From CAYYYG01 sp964476135 (GTDB taxonomy: Bacteria; Patescibacteriota; Microgenomatia; UBA1406; GWC2-37-13), in assembly GCA_964476135.1 (NCBI GenBank), contig CAYYYG010000003.1, positions 1-54,465 on the forward strand: a DNA stretch of 54,465 nucleotides. Reading direction: 5' to 3'. The notes under the pieces are model-generated. The model worked only from the letters and a program-made list of their open reading frames with translations, searched no databases and was not told the DNA's origin. Positions within the stretch are counted from its first letter, which is position 1. Every line of letters begins with the position of its first letter. Shown here one piece after another: positions 1-8,389 of this stretch. A program made the position numbers and the translations under genes.

Positions 1-876
1 GATCACGAACCCCATTTTTTCTTGCGGGGATATTTTTTCTGCTACTATAGGCGACTCAGTGGCAACTTCACTGGCGCCTGAAATAACCTTTTCTGCCTGA
101 CTCTCCTCAGGAATAACAGACTGCTCCACAACCTGAACTGATTGAAGGCTGCTATTCTGAGAATTTAGTTGCTTTATAAATACCTGAGCGAGCTGTGTAT
201 ACAAATTTTCCTGCTTGATAACTTCGACTCTGGGATGTTGAACAAATACATCCTTTTCCCACTTATGACTTAATATTTTCACTGATTCCTCATCAATATC
301 TATGGAATCATAAAGTACCAGTCGCGACGGTAGAAGCGTAAGATCTTTCACTTCATTAAATATCGAAGAAAGGTCATCAATGAGACTCCCGGTCCGCGCA
401 ACGGACCTGTAAATTATTTTTTTACTCGCCTTATAAACACAGACGTCAACATTTTTTTTATCAAGTTCCACAAGTATCACATTTAGTGGGGCCTTATCAC
501 GCTCTTCTAGATACGACGCAACAACCTCATAACATTCTATGTACCCAAGCGGCTTCAATTCCAGCTGGCGACTGATTGATTTGACGTGTGATTTATAAGG
601 CTCTTTAAGATCGCCTTCAGGATTAACGAAATACGAATAGACGAAAAAAATCGCCTGCTTCGGTTGGGTATTGGTTTGCTTTTCGAGTCTGGCAAGTAGT
701 GAATCTATGTCATATACGATATTTTCCCAGCCGTTAGAATAGACACAACTTTCATATCCGAGAATCGCCACATTACCCTCAACAACTTCGAATACAAAAC
801 TCACCGCTTCGTCACTTTTTAAGAAAAGACCAAAGTAATAATTCTTCTTATCTTTTTTCTTGCCGAAAAAAAGCAT
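1..876 (-). CDS. Partial unknown protein, possibly actin-like/PilM-like
   Basis: Open reading frame of 292 codons that begins at an ATG at 876 and runs off the left edge, so the C-terminus is missing. The N-terminus (FFGKKKDKKNYYFGLFLKS) and the alternating beta-strand pattern that follows resemble the opening of an RNase H/actin-like ATPase fold of the kind seen in PilM-type proteins, but no diagnostic phosphate-binding motif is clear. The last ~60 visible residues are Gln/Ser/Glu-rich and look like a linker. It starts 1 nt after the stop of the solute-binding protein gene, so the two are probably one transcript. The function is not established; a type IV pilus role would be only a guess. 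Confidence 0.6.
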   Translation of the reverse strand, partial: MLFFGKKKDKKNYYFGLFLKSDEAVSFVFEVVEGNVAILGYESCVYSNGWENIVYDIDSLLARLEKQTNTQPKQAIFFVYSYFVNPEGDLKEPYKSHVKSISRQLELKPLGYIECYEVVASYLEERDKAPLNVILVELDKKNVDVCVYKASKKIIYRSVARTGSLIDDLSSIFNEVKDLTLLPSRLVLYDSIDIDEESVKILSHKWEKDVFVQHPRVEVIKQENLYTQLAQVFIKQLNSQNSSLQSVQVVEQSVIPEESQAEKVISGASEVATESPIVAEKISPQEKMGFVI

Positions 877-877
877 G

Positions 878-2467
878 TTATTTAATTTCAAACTTAGTAA
901 ACACCTGCTCGATCCCCTTTTGCGCTGTTGTCAAGGCTTCTGATGGAGACGATGCCGGGTGGTCTGCCCGTTTGTTAAACGTGTCTTCCAGGTATTTTAT
1001 TATAGCATCGTTTAGTCCGCCGATATTATTATTACCGCTGACCCCATCATAAGTACGCGAACTTAAAGGCAGTGAATAATAATAAGGCGCTTGCTTGATG
1101 ACCGCACCAACATACGGATCACTAGCCAACTTATCTGCCAAATCGACACGGGAATACGGTTCGCCAAATAGCCTGAATTTTTTTTGTTTTTCATACAGCT
1201 TAACCATATTATCTTTTTCTGAGAGGTACTTTAAAAATTTCCAGGCTTCAAGCTGATTTTTACTGTGCTTTGAAACACCTTCTACCCAATACGATGCCAG
1301 AGCCACCGGAGTATTATTTCGCTCCTTAAATTGTGGCACCGGGACAACTTTTATGTCCAGATCGGGATTCTGCTCTTTTATTAAAAGCACCTGCCATGAC
1401 GGGACAATTACCATAGCTGCTTTCTGCTCTATAAATGCTGACACGGAATTTGGCATAATATCAGACCAAGTCCCATTATCTTCGGCAAAAAAACGATAGG
1501 TTTCGAATATTGAGGCACCTTCTTTAGTATTTATTTTTAATAAATAGCTCCATATCTCATTCCTGGATTTTTTTGCAAAATCCTTATCAGTAAGAGCATA
1601 ATTCTGCAGCAGCCACAAACCATAAATGTCTGAGAAATGCTCGACATTTTTTGCGCTCCCAAGCGCTAATCCCCCAATCTGAATTCCTCCTGTTTGCGGA
1701 TCCTTAATAGTCAGTCTTCCTGCTATCCTAGTAAGATCATCCGGTGAACTTGGCGGACTCGTAATTCCTGCATTCTTGAACAAGGTATTGTTGTACACAA
1801 GTACAAGTCCGTCTATTTCAAGCGGTATTCCGTAGTAATATTCCCCCACTTTCAGATCACGCGAGTGAACAGGATAAAACGTTTTTTCGAAGTCTGCATT
1901 CGCCATCACTGTAGAGGGCAAGGGTGCAACAAGGTCCTTAAGAAGAGGTAACCAGGTATTATGAAAACGAAATATATCTGGTCCCACTCCATTAGGAGCG
2001 CGTGCGAGCATTTTTTCAAGATATTCTTTTTTAGGCAAGGTGGTAAAAGTTATAGTTACATGTTTATTCTTTTCCCGATAGGCTTTTACGACTTCTTCAT
2101 ACATATCCTTCTCTTCCCAAAGAGTCCAGTAATTCAGAGTGACTTTTTCCGGATCTCCTCCGCCGCCACCACCACCGCCCATAAAAATTCTCAATATGAT
2201 AACCAGAATAATAATAAAAAACAGTACAGCCCCACCGATTATGAACATTTTGGCTCGGCTCGAACCGCCGCCGTTATTACCATAAAAACTCTGGTCTGGT
2301 GGGACATCAAGCGGCACACTAAATAAGGCTTCTTCCGTGTTTGCCACATTCGATGGCACTTCTTCAGCCTGCATCCCAGTATCTTCGACAGTTTCAAATA
2401 TGGGTTTTGGACTTTCCTGATAATCAGGTGGTTGATTTCCGCTGGTATTTCCATTATTATTGTCCAT
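878..2467 (-). CDS. Membrane-tethered family 1 extracellular solute-binding protein
   Basis: 529-residue protein. Residues 1-73 are a hydrophilic, acidic cytoplasmic tail; residues 74-96 form one membrane helix; an unusual run of eight glycines (97-104) follows; the rest matches a sugar-type ABC solute-binding fold (opening VTLNYWTLWEE, with GPDIFRFHNTW and GIPLEIDGLVLVYNN further on). Family knowledge suggests binding of sugars or similar polar solutes outside the cell. There is no signal peptidase or lipobox site, so the domain is held by the helix. No permease or ATPase gene is nearby. I chose the ATG at 2467 (MDNNN) rather than the in-frame ATG at 2506, because 2506 lies inside the divergent VanW gene and 2467 sits 7 nt after a good -10. 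The polyglycine may act as a flexible tether. Confidence 0.85.
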   Translation of the reverse strand: MDNNNGNTSGNQPPDYQESPKPIFETVEDTGMQAEEVPSNVANTEEALFSVPLDVPPDQSFYGNNGGGSSRAKMFIIGGAVLFFIIILVIILRIFMGGGGGGGGDPEKVTLNYWTLWEEKDMYEEVVKAYREKNKHVTITFTTLPKKEYLEKMLARAPNGVGPDIFRFHNTWLPLLKDLVAPLPSTVMANADFEKTFYPVHSRDLKVGEYYYGIPLEIDGLVLVYNNTLFKNAGITSPPSSPDDLTRIAGRLTIKDPQTGGIQIGGLALGSAKNVEHFSDIYGLWLLQNYALTDKDFAKKSRNEIWSYLLKINTKEGASIFETYRFFAEDNGTWSDIMPNSVSAFIEQKAAMVIVPSWQVLLIKEQNPDLDIKVVPVPQFKERNNTPVALASYWVEGVSKHSKNQLEAWKFLKYLSEKDNMVKLYEKQKKFRLFGEPYSRVDLADKLASDPYVGAVIKQAPYYYSLPLSSRTYDGVSGNNNIGGLNDAIIKYLEDTFNKRADHPASSPSEALTTAQKGIEQVFTKFEIK

Positions 2468-2473
2468 ACATTG

Positions 2474-2480
2474 TATGATA
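2474..2480. promoter_or_regulatory. Shared symmetric -10 element for two divergent genes
   Basis: The 7-mer TATGATA reads TATGAT on the plus strand (2474-2479) and TATCAT on the minus strand (2480-2475). Each copy is exactly 7 nt from an ATG: 2487 (VanW protein, plus) and 2467 (solute-binding protein, minus). Both mRNAs would then start at or next to their start codon. This is read from sequence; transcription starts are inferred. Confidence 0.6.
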
Positions 2481-2486
2481 GCAAAT

Positions 2487-3887
2487 ATGGAGAAAAAAGG
2501 CACCATCCTGATTCATGTAGTTATGGGATTTTTACTGACGTGTTTCATCTTCGCGATATTAGTTCTTAATTTTATTATCGCCGAGGAGAAAAGAATTGAT
2601 CAGAAAATATACCCTAATGTATTTATAGATAAAAAAGCGGTTGGCTATAAAACCAAACGAGAGGTTCTCGATGAACTCAATCTTAAATACAAGGATCTTG
2701 ACAAAACAAAACTCACGATAATATACAAAAACTCGCCCGTTGCTACCATAGATGCGGAAATGATAAAGCTTCAATCGGATACAAGAGAAGTTGTTGATAA
2801 GGCATACTTAATCGGGAGAACAGATCATTTGTCTTCAAGAGTCCTTCAAAAAGTAATGCTGCTTTTCCGGTCAAACAAATATCATTTTGAAACTAACATA
2901 TCTTATGATAAACAACCAATTAAAGACTTAGTCAATATATTGGAAGATCAATACTCGATAGCTCCAAAAGACGCGTTATTTACTTTTGAAAACAACCGCG
3001 TTACAAGCTTCCGGAAAGAGGAACCAGGCCTTGGTATAAGTAGCGAGAAGTTAATGCAAGACATAGACACTGCCATAAACCTACTTAAAAAAAAGCGGGG
3101 AGATAAACAAGTAATTCTTGCTGATGTGATAATAACTCCCAAGATCACTCTTGCAACAGCTAATAACTTCAATATCGAGGAATTAATTGGTGAAGGAAGA
3201 TCAGATTTCAGTCATTCGATTCCTGATCGCATTCATAACATCGGCTTAGCAGCCTCTAAAATGCATGGGATTCTTATACCTAAGGATAGTGTCTTTTCAT
3301 TTAATGAGCACATCGGCGACATCTCTTCGCACACAGGTTACAAGCCGTCATATATAATAAAAGCCGGTAGAACAGTACTGGGTGACGGCGGCGGTGTCTG
3401 TCAGGTATCGACGACTCTATTTCGCGCAGCTCTGAATACCGGACTTCAGATCGTGGAACGTCATGCACATGCTTATCGGGTTTCATATTATGAAAATGAC
3501 TCAAGTCCTGGTCTGGATGCGACAATTTTTTCTCCTTCAGTAGACCTAAAAATAGAAAATAATACTCCAGGCGCGATCCTGATCCAGACCGAATTCGACA
3601 AAGAGAAAAAAACTCTGGTGTTTAAGCTGTATGGCAAAAAAGACGGCAGAAGTGTACAGATATCACCAGTAACTGTATCAGATTATAAACCTCCATTGCC
3701 TCCGATATACCAAGATGATCCTACCCTAAAAAAAGGCGTCGTAAAACAGGTCGACTATCCAGCATCTGGTGCAAAAGCCACCTTCACATATAAAGTATCC
3801 TTAAATAACGAGCTTCTCGAAGACAGAAAATTTGTATCCAACTATCGGGCATGGCAAGGAGTTTATCTGGTGGGACAATCGGAATAG
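2487..3887 (+). CDS. VanW family protein
   Basis: 466-residue protein with an N-terminal membrane anchor (about residues 8-32), a ~200-residue extracytoplasmic region resembling the peptidoglycan-binding-like domain commonly found before VanW, and a VanW domain (about residues 240-380) with the characteristic DGGGVCQVSTTLFRAAL and ERHAHAYRVSYY stretches. A beta-rich C-terminal tail follows (about 390-466). VanW was named from a vancomycin-resistance cluster, but its biochemical activity is unknown; a role at the cell wall is likely. The ATG at 2487 is preferred over the upstream in-frame start at 2460, because a -10 lies 7 nt before it and 2460 would overlap the divergent gene. It ends 2 nt from the convergent gene at 3890. 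Confidence 0.88.
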   Translation: MEKKGTILIHVVMGFLLTCFIFAILVLNFIIAEEKRIDQKIYPNVFIDKKAVGYKTKREVLDELNLKYKDLDKTKLTIIYKNSPVATIDAEMIKLQSDTREVVDKAYLIGRTDHLSSRVLQKVMLLFRSNKYHFETNISYDKQPIKDLVNILEDQYSIAPKDALFTFENNRVTSFRKEEPGLGISSEKLMQDIDTAINLLKKKRGDKQVILADVIITPKITLATANNFNIEELIGEGRSDFSHSIPDRIHNIGLAASKMHGILIPKDSVFSFNEHIGDISSHTGYKPSYIIKAGRTVLGDGGGVCQVSTTLFRAALNTGLQIVERHAHAYRVSYYENDSSPGLDATIFSPSVDLKIENNTPGAILIQTEFDKEKKTLVFKLYGKKDGRSVQISPVTVSDYKPPLPPIYQDDPTLKKGVVKQVDYPASGAKATFTYKVSLNNELLEDRKFVSNYRAWQGVYLVGQSE

Positions 3888-3889
3888 CT

Positions 3890-4252
3890 TTATAGCTGAT
3901 TCAATTCGCCATCAAGAGTTGAAATTTCTGCGTCCGCGTCTTCAATATCAATATTGTCAATCTCCTGCTGATCGCGCTCAATCTCGGTCAAAACCTCTGT
4001 TGGAACTGGTGTATTTGTAGGTTCTGTTATGACATTATTTAAACTGGCATCTTCCCTGTATGAAGCGGATGTTGTCGGCTTATTATCGTTCATGAATACC
4101 ATAATGCCTGCGGAAGCAACAACTGCTGCAAAACCCATCACGGCAAACAAAATAAAGTGTCCATTTCTGGCTGGTTTTTCGGAATGGATAGTTACAACAT
4201 TTTGTTCTGGCTGAGTTTGAGGATTTTGGTTATTGGTATTTTGGTTTTCCAT
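3890..4252 (-). CDS. Small single-pass membrane protein, unknown
   Basis: 120 residues. An Asn/Gln-rich N-terminus of about 30 residues precedes one membrane helix (FILFAVMGFAAVVASAGIMVF, about 33-53). The rest is a hydrophilic, acidic tail with a Thr/Pro segment (TEPTNTPVPTEV) and Asp/Glu-rich end. The tail is probably outside the cell. No known domain was recognised. A TATAAA lies about 10 nt before the ATG, so it may have its own promoter. Its upstream neighbour encodes a coiled-coil exported protein, and the two may form a surface-protein pair. Confidence 0.7.
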   Translation of the reverse strand: MENQNTNNQNPQTQPEQNVVTIHSEKPARNGHFILFAVMGFAAVVASAGIMVFMNDNKPTTSASYREDASLNNVITEPTNTPVPTEVLTEIERDQQEIDNIDIEDADAEISTLDGELNQL

Positions 4253-4270
4253 ATTTTTTTAGTTTATAAT

Positions 4271-5077
4271 TTAGGGTGTTATTGATACGGATGGCGGAGT
4301 AACATTCCCCCTCAGCTGTCTCAACTCCTCATGAGCCGCCTGTACAGCCTTCTTAGCACTTCTTACAGACTCTATAACTATTTGAATATCTGACTTCATA
4401 CTCTGGATCGTTGAGGAGATATCTGTCTTAACAGCGCTCTCCGAAGAAATTTGCAATACGTAGTTTTTTGCGGCTTGAGCTTCTACTTCTACTCTTGCTT
4501 TCGAGATCGCATCTCTTGCGGCAAGTATCGAAGCGGTAACTGCTGCTGTATCCGTCGACTCGATTTCCTTCACTCTGGATTCAATCTTATCGAGGATTTG
4601 TGAAAGTTTATCGAGCTTTTCAACAAGACTTGCCGTCCTTGTGGTATTTATGGTATTTATCCTCTGATCAAGTTTTTCTACCACTTCCTTTTTCTTCTCA
4701 TCTCGGAACTCCGCCATCTTTTTCTTAAATTCCTCCCTAGATGCACTCTTACTTGCCTGGAATTCTTCCTTATTCATCATAAGACGCTCCCTCGCTTCCT
4801 CCTGTTTATTTTTCATAATTTCCCTTTCTTTTTCCATATTATTTTTGACTCTTTCCCTCTCTGCTTCCATCTTGTCTTTGACACGTTCTTTCTCCCTTAA
4901 GAGCCTTTCATTTTTTTCTTTGTTTGTTCGTTCCGGGGACTTAGTTACAGTAGGACTCTTTGTCGCCTCGACAGTGGCTTCTGTTGGCTCGATTGCTTCA
5001 TTTTCATTAGCATATGAAGAAAAAATCGGTAAAAACATCAACATCAGAATTAATACGTAGAATAATTTTTTTGACAT
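4271..5077 (-). CDS. Exported coiled-coil protein, unknown
   Basis: 268 residues. The N-terminus is a clear signal peptide (KKLFYVLILMLMFLPIFSSYA, cleavage near residue 23). A short Pro/Thr-rich piece follows, then residues ~50-140 are very rich in Lys, Arg and Glu with heptad spacing typical of a long charged coiled coil or single alpha helix. Two further helical segments (~140-255) end in a short Pro/Ser tail. No enzyme motif is visible. It may be a periplasmic or surface spacer protein. A TATCAT lies 8 nt before the ATG. Confidence 0.7.
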   Translation of the reverse strand: MSKKLFYVLILMLMFLPIFSSYANENEAIEPTEATVEATKSPTVTKSPERTNKEKNERLLREKERVKDKMEAERERVKNNMEKEREIMKNKQEEARERLMMNKEEFQASKSASREEFKKKMAEFRDEKKKEVVEKLDQRINTINTTRTASLVEKLDKLSQILDKIESRVKEIESTDTAAVTASILAARDAISKARVEVEAQAAKNYVLQISSESAVKTDISSTIQSMKSDIQIVIESVRSAKKAVQAAHEELRQLRGNVTPPSVSITP

Positions 5078-5126
5078 ATTTAATGATGATAATAAAAAAC
5101 CAGTACAGATTCAAGACGCAAATTCA

Positions 5127-5735
5127 TCAGCGAAACCAAGCGGCACGCCCCAATATATAAGTAGGATTTTTGTTTTTTCGCTCACCGATTTTTTTTGCGG
5201 GAACACCACCGACCACACTAAATGGCTCTACATCTCGTGTAACAACCGCACCGGCGCCGATAATTGCTCCACGTCCAACCTTAACACCAGGTAAAATTAT
5301 CGCCCTTGGACCGATAAATGCATAATCGTCTATTTCAACCCGCTCCTGAATTACATCATCCGCAGCCGCGAAATTATCAGAATCTATTTTATGTTCTGAA
5401 TTGTATATCATAACTTCGGACGCGATATCTACATGATCGCCAATTCTTAATTTTGCCCGACCATCAAGAACTACGCCTTCTCCGATTATTGAATCGTTCC
5501 CGATAATAATATTCTCAGGATTATAAAACCTGGCACCCATATGTATAGCTGATCCTTTACCAATCTTAATTCCTGCCAATCTATATACAATACGACGGAC
5601 ATGATGGATGGGTACCATGCCAACAATGAATAAAACATAAACAGCCAATTCCCTAATGACGGTACGCATTCGAACTAGAATGCGCTCAAACGCTTCTTTG
5701 TTTTCCAACCTTTTACCCGACCGATCTGTGAACAT
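5127..5735 (-). CDS. Left-handed beta-helix acyltransferase (maltose/galactoside O-acetyltransferase-like)
   Basis: 202 residues. A hydrophobic N-terminal segment (residues ~25-45) precedes hexapeptide repeats (IGKGSAIHMGARF, IGNDSIIGEGVVLDGRAKLRIGDHVDI, PRAIILPGVKVGRGAIIGAGAVVTRDV). The histidine in YNSEHKI is in the place of the usual catalytic His of this family. Members acetylate sugars using acetyl-CoA; the precise acceptor cannot be told. The C-terminal VVGGVPAKKIG is the standard family ending. It starts 2 nt after the stop of the MIP channel gene, so it is co-transcribed with it. A role in capsule or surface-polysaccharide modification is inferred from family. Confidence 0.85.
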   Translation of the reverse strand: MFTDRSGKRLENKEAFERILVRMRTVIRELAVYVLFIVGMVPIHHVRRIVYRLAGIKIGKGSAIHMGARFYNPENIIIGNDSIIGEGVVLDGRAKLRIGDHVDIASEVMIYNSEHKIDSDNFAAADDVIQERVEIDDYAFIGPRAIILPGVKVGRGAIIGAGAVVTRDVEPFSVVGGVPAKKIGERKNKNPTYILGRAAWFR

Positions 5736-5737
5736 AG

Positions 5738-6379
5738 TTATTTTTTATGGTGTTCTTTATGTTTTGGATTCTCTACGCTTATAATCTTATAAAGAAGACC
5801 GGCAAGACAACCACCACTAAAAGGACCGATCAAATAAATCCACAAGTGCGGCATATGAGTTTTAATGTTTGACACATCCGCAAGGAAAGCTCCCACAGCA
5901 GCTGCCGGATTATATACACCTCCGGAAAGTCCACCAGCAAATACACCTGCCATAATCACAAGCCCGATAGCCATGCCGTAATATTGGTTACCGGCAGTTT
6001 CATCTGTCGTAGCAACGTGGAGCACAACACTGGCCAGAGCGAATGTTATAAGGGCTTCCATTATCACCGCTGACTGGAATGTAGCAAGTACGCTCGGCTC
6101 GGGTAAAAATTTTTCACCGGTTAACGATAAATATAATACAGCTGCCGCTAACGCTCCAAGAGTCTGAAAAAGCCAATATAATAAGCCGTCGACAAGTCCG
6201 ATTCTACCCCTTATATAAACTGCAAGTGTAACCGCAGGATTATAATGAGCCCCAGATATATAGCCACCCATATATAACATGGATGTCAAAATACCAGCAA
6301 TTGCAAGCGGATTTCCGGTAAAAGCTGCAGTAAATACGAGAAAAAATGTACCTATAAATTCTATAATATAGCGTCTCAT
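5738..6379 (-). CDS. MIP family channel (aquaporin/glyceroporin-like) with altered filter
   Basis: 213 residues, six membrane helices, and both half-helix signatures: HYNPAVTLAV (first half) and GGVYNPAAAVGAF (second half). Family members conduct water or small uncharged solutes. In nearly all aquaporins the second NPA is followed by an arginine of the aromatic/arginine filter (NPAR); here that residue is alanine, which should widen the pore and change selectivity. The length is slightly short for the family (usually 220-280). It is followed directly by the acyltransferase gene. A TATAAT lies 12 nt before the ATG. Confidence 0.88.
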   Translation of the reverse strand: MRRYIIEFIGTFFLVFTAAFTGNPLAIAGILTSMLYMGGYISGAHYNPAVTLAVYIRGRIGLVDGLLYWLFQTLGALAAAVLYLSLTGEKFLPEPSVLATFQSAVIMEALITFALASVVLHVATTDETAGNQYYGMAIGLVIMAGVFAGGLSGGVYNPAAAVGAFLADVSNIKTHMPHLWIYLIGPFSGGCLAGLLYKIISVENPKHKEHHKK

Positions 6380-6453
6380 AAGGGATATAAAATTATAATA
6401 TATATATCAGTGATACTTTTAAAGTATAACATACCAGGTATTTTAAAATCTCA

Positions 6454-6459
6454 CATTAT
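6454..6459 (+). promoter_or_regulatory. Possible -10 for GT39-like gene
   Basis: CATTAT ends 6 nt before the ATG at 6466, the same spacing seen before other genes here. It is a weaker match because the first base is not T. Confidence 0.3.
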
Positions 6460-6465
6460 CACATT

Positions 6466-7704
6466 ATGAAAATCACTTTCTCGATAATATCCGTTCTCAT
6501 AATCGCAACGATTTTAGTATCATTTCTTTCGGGACAAGTCCCATTGCATCTTGCTTATGATGAAGTAGAATTTGCAAAACTCGCCCTGTCCTTGAACAAA
6601 AATTCTTATCATGCCTATAGCCAAGATGCCACGGGGCATTCAACACTATATTTCTACATCCTTTCCGCATCGCTAAACACATTTGGAGTCACCGCATCAG
6701 CTCTCAGGTTTCCGGCCGCGGTATTTGGGGTTCTATCGACTTTAGTCTTGTTCCTGATATTGCAAATAATATTTAAAAAAAACATACTCGCCTCTTTAGG
6801 AGCGATAATCTTTATATCGTCGCATTGGTTTCTCAACTTTTCCCGCTTTTCTTTCGAAGGAAGCTTTCTTATTTTTCTTGAACTTTTGGCGTTGTATGTT
6901 ACTATAAAATATACTGAAAGGGGAAAAATTTATCTTCTTATAATCTCCGCCATTTTATCCGGTCTCGCCTTCCATTCTTATTATCCGGGTAGAATTTTCT
7001 TTATTTTACCTGCAGTTATAATCTTAAAAACCAGGGGAGTCAAAAGATTATCGCTTTTTGCCGGGGTACTGTTTATTACTACTCTACCTCTTGTAGTTGA
7101 GCTTCTATCTCAACCTGACACACGCATATATCAAACAACATTCCTAACAGACCCTCAAATAAATATTGTTAAAAAAATACAAATCTCGCTTGAAAACTTA
7201 TTAAAAACGATCATGATTCCCTTCATAAACGGCGATATGAATGGAAGACATAATTTTCCCGGTAAACCGGCGCTAAACATCATTCTAAATATATTTTTGC
7301 TATTTGGAATAATGCTTACAAACAAATTTGAAAGAAAATGGACTAAAAAATTAGTATATCTATATATAATCATTTCGATATTACCAACCATACTTACGAA
7401 TCCTGCCGATAATCCAAATATGCTTCGAACCATAACATTGCTACCTGGATTAATATATTTAATCATCAGGGGAATAGAATCCGCACATTTACTTCTATCC
7501 CACTACTACCCTAAACATAAAATATTAATCGGAATACTTTTTGCAGCAATTTTGATAACGTCCACTTATTATGAGCTGAGAACTTATTTTGTATATCAGG
7601 AAAGAGTTATGAGAAACTCATTTGAGATAACCTGCCCTTTGGCGAAGGTCGTGAAAACTGATCATATTCCCTCCGAATGCCGTGTTAATAACAATTTATT
7701 CTAA
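6466..7704 (+). CDS. GT39/ArnT-like membrane glycosyltransferase
   Basis: 412 residues with about ten membrane helices. The first extracytoplasmic loop carries the acidic pair expected in GT-C enzymes (AYDEVEFAKLALSL, about residues 29-42), and FPAAVFGVLSTLVLFLI matches the segment that follows in the PMT/ArnT family. These enzymes move a sugar from a polyprenyl-phosphate donor to an acceptor outside the membrane; the acceptor may be protein, lipid or glycan. The HExxH gene starts 1 nt after its stop, so the two are one operon. Confidence 0.8.
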   Translation: MKITFSIISVLIIATILVSFLSGQVPLHLAYDEVEFAKLALSLNKNSYHAYSQDATGHSTLYFYILSASLNTFGVTASALRFPAAVFGVLSTLVLFLILQIIFKKNILASLGAIIFISSHWFLNFSRFSFEGSFLIFLELLALYVTIKYTERGKIYLLIISAILSGLAFHSYYPGRIFFILPAVIILKTRGVKRLSLFAGVLFITTLPLVVELLSQPDTRIYQTTFLTDPQINIVKKIQISLENLLKTIMIPFINGDMNGRHNFPGKPALNIILNIFLLFGIMLTNKFERKWTKKLVYLYIIISILPTILTNPADNPNMLRTITLLPGLIYLIIRGIESAHLLLSHYYPKHKILIGILFAAILITSTYYELRTYFVYQERVMRNSFEITCPLAKVVKTDHIPSECRVNNNLF

Positions 7705-7705
7705 G

Positions 7706-8389
7706 ATGACTCTCAAATTTCTAGATCCATATTCTCCATTCATTCTGGTAATTTATCTTTTCCTTATTCATCTATTATCAACTCAGTCTCTTACTAAAAT
7801 ATTCTTACTCTTACATCGGATTACTGGGTCAAAATTCATTTCTGGTTGGTTACTCTCGATACTATTATTACCCGGGACACTTCTACATGAACTTTTTCAC
7901 TTATTAACGGCTAAACTCCTCTTCCTCAAAATCACATCATTCACTATTATTCCTAAAAAAATCGATAAAGGCATCAAACTTGGAGAGGTTACCTTTTTAA
8001 GTAGAGACAGACTCAGTGCACTCATTGTCGGCGCATCTCCTATAATTGGCGGGATTTGTGCAGTATATCTATTAAGCAGTGTAATTATCGATAATTTAGC
8101 GCCAGGAGTTATATTTTTTGTGATCTTATATTTAATATTTTCGATTTCTTCGACGATGTTCTCCTCTCCTGAAGATCTTAAAGACCTTGCTGTCACAATA
8201 CCAATTCTAATTGCCGCCATTTGTATTGATGTTTTTCTTGATATACCTGTCTTCGGCTGGATACTGAAAAATCAGGAAGTTGTCGCGATAACTTCAATAC
8301 TTAATAATATGTTGATTCTGACAATCTTAATGCACTTGTTACTATATATAATCACATCCATTATATACAAAATATATTTAACCGATTAG
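7706..8389 (+). CDS. Membrane protein with HExxH motif, possible M50-like metalloprotease
   Basis: 227 residues, about six membrane helices. LLHELFHLLTA at about residues 61-71 is an HExxH zinc-binding motif inside a hydrophobic segment, as in site-2 proteases and related CAAX/M50 families. No second NPDG-type motif was seen, so the assignment is tentative. I chose the ATG at 7706 (MTLKFLDP) rather than 7682, because the latter lies inside the upstream gene and 7706 is just after its TAA. It converges on the bactofilin-like gene; the stop codons overlap (8386-8389). Confidence 0.7.
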   Translation: MTLKFLDPYSPFILVIYLFLIHLLSTQSLTKIFLLLHRITGSKFISGWLLSILLLPGTLLHELFHLLTAKLLFLKITSFTIIPKKIDKGIKLGEVTFLSRDRLSALIVGASPIIGGICAVYLLSSVIIDNLAPGVIFFVILYLIFSISSTMFSSPEDLKDLAVTIPILIAAICIDVFLDIPVFGWILKNQEVVAITSILNNMLILTILMHLLLYIITSIIYKIYLTD

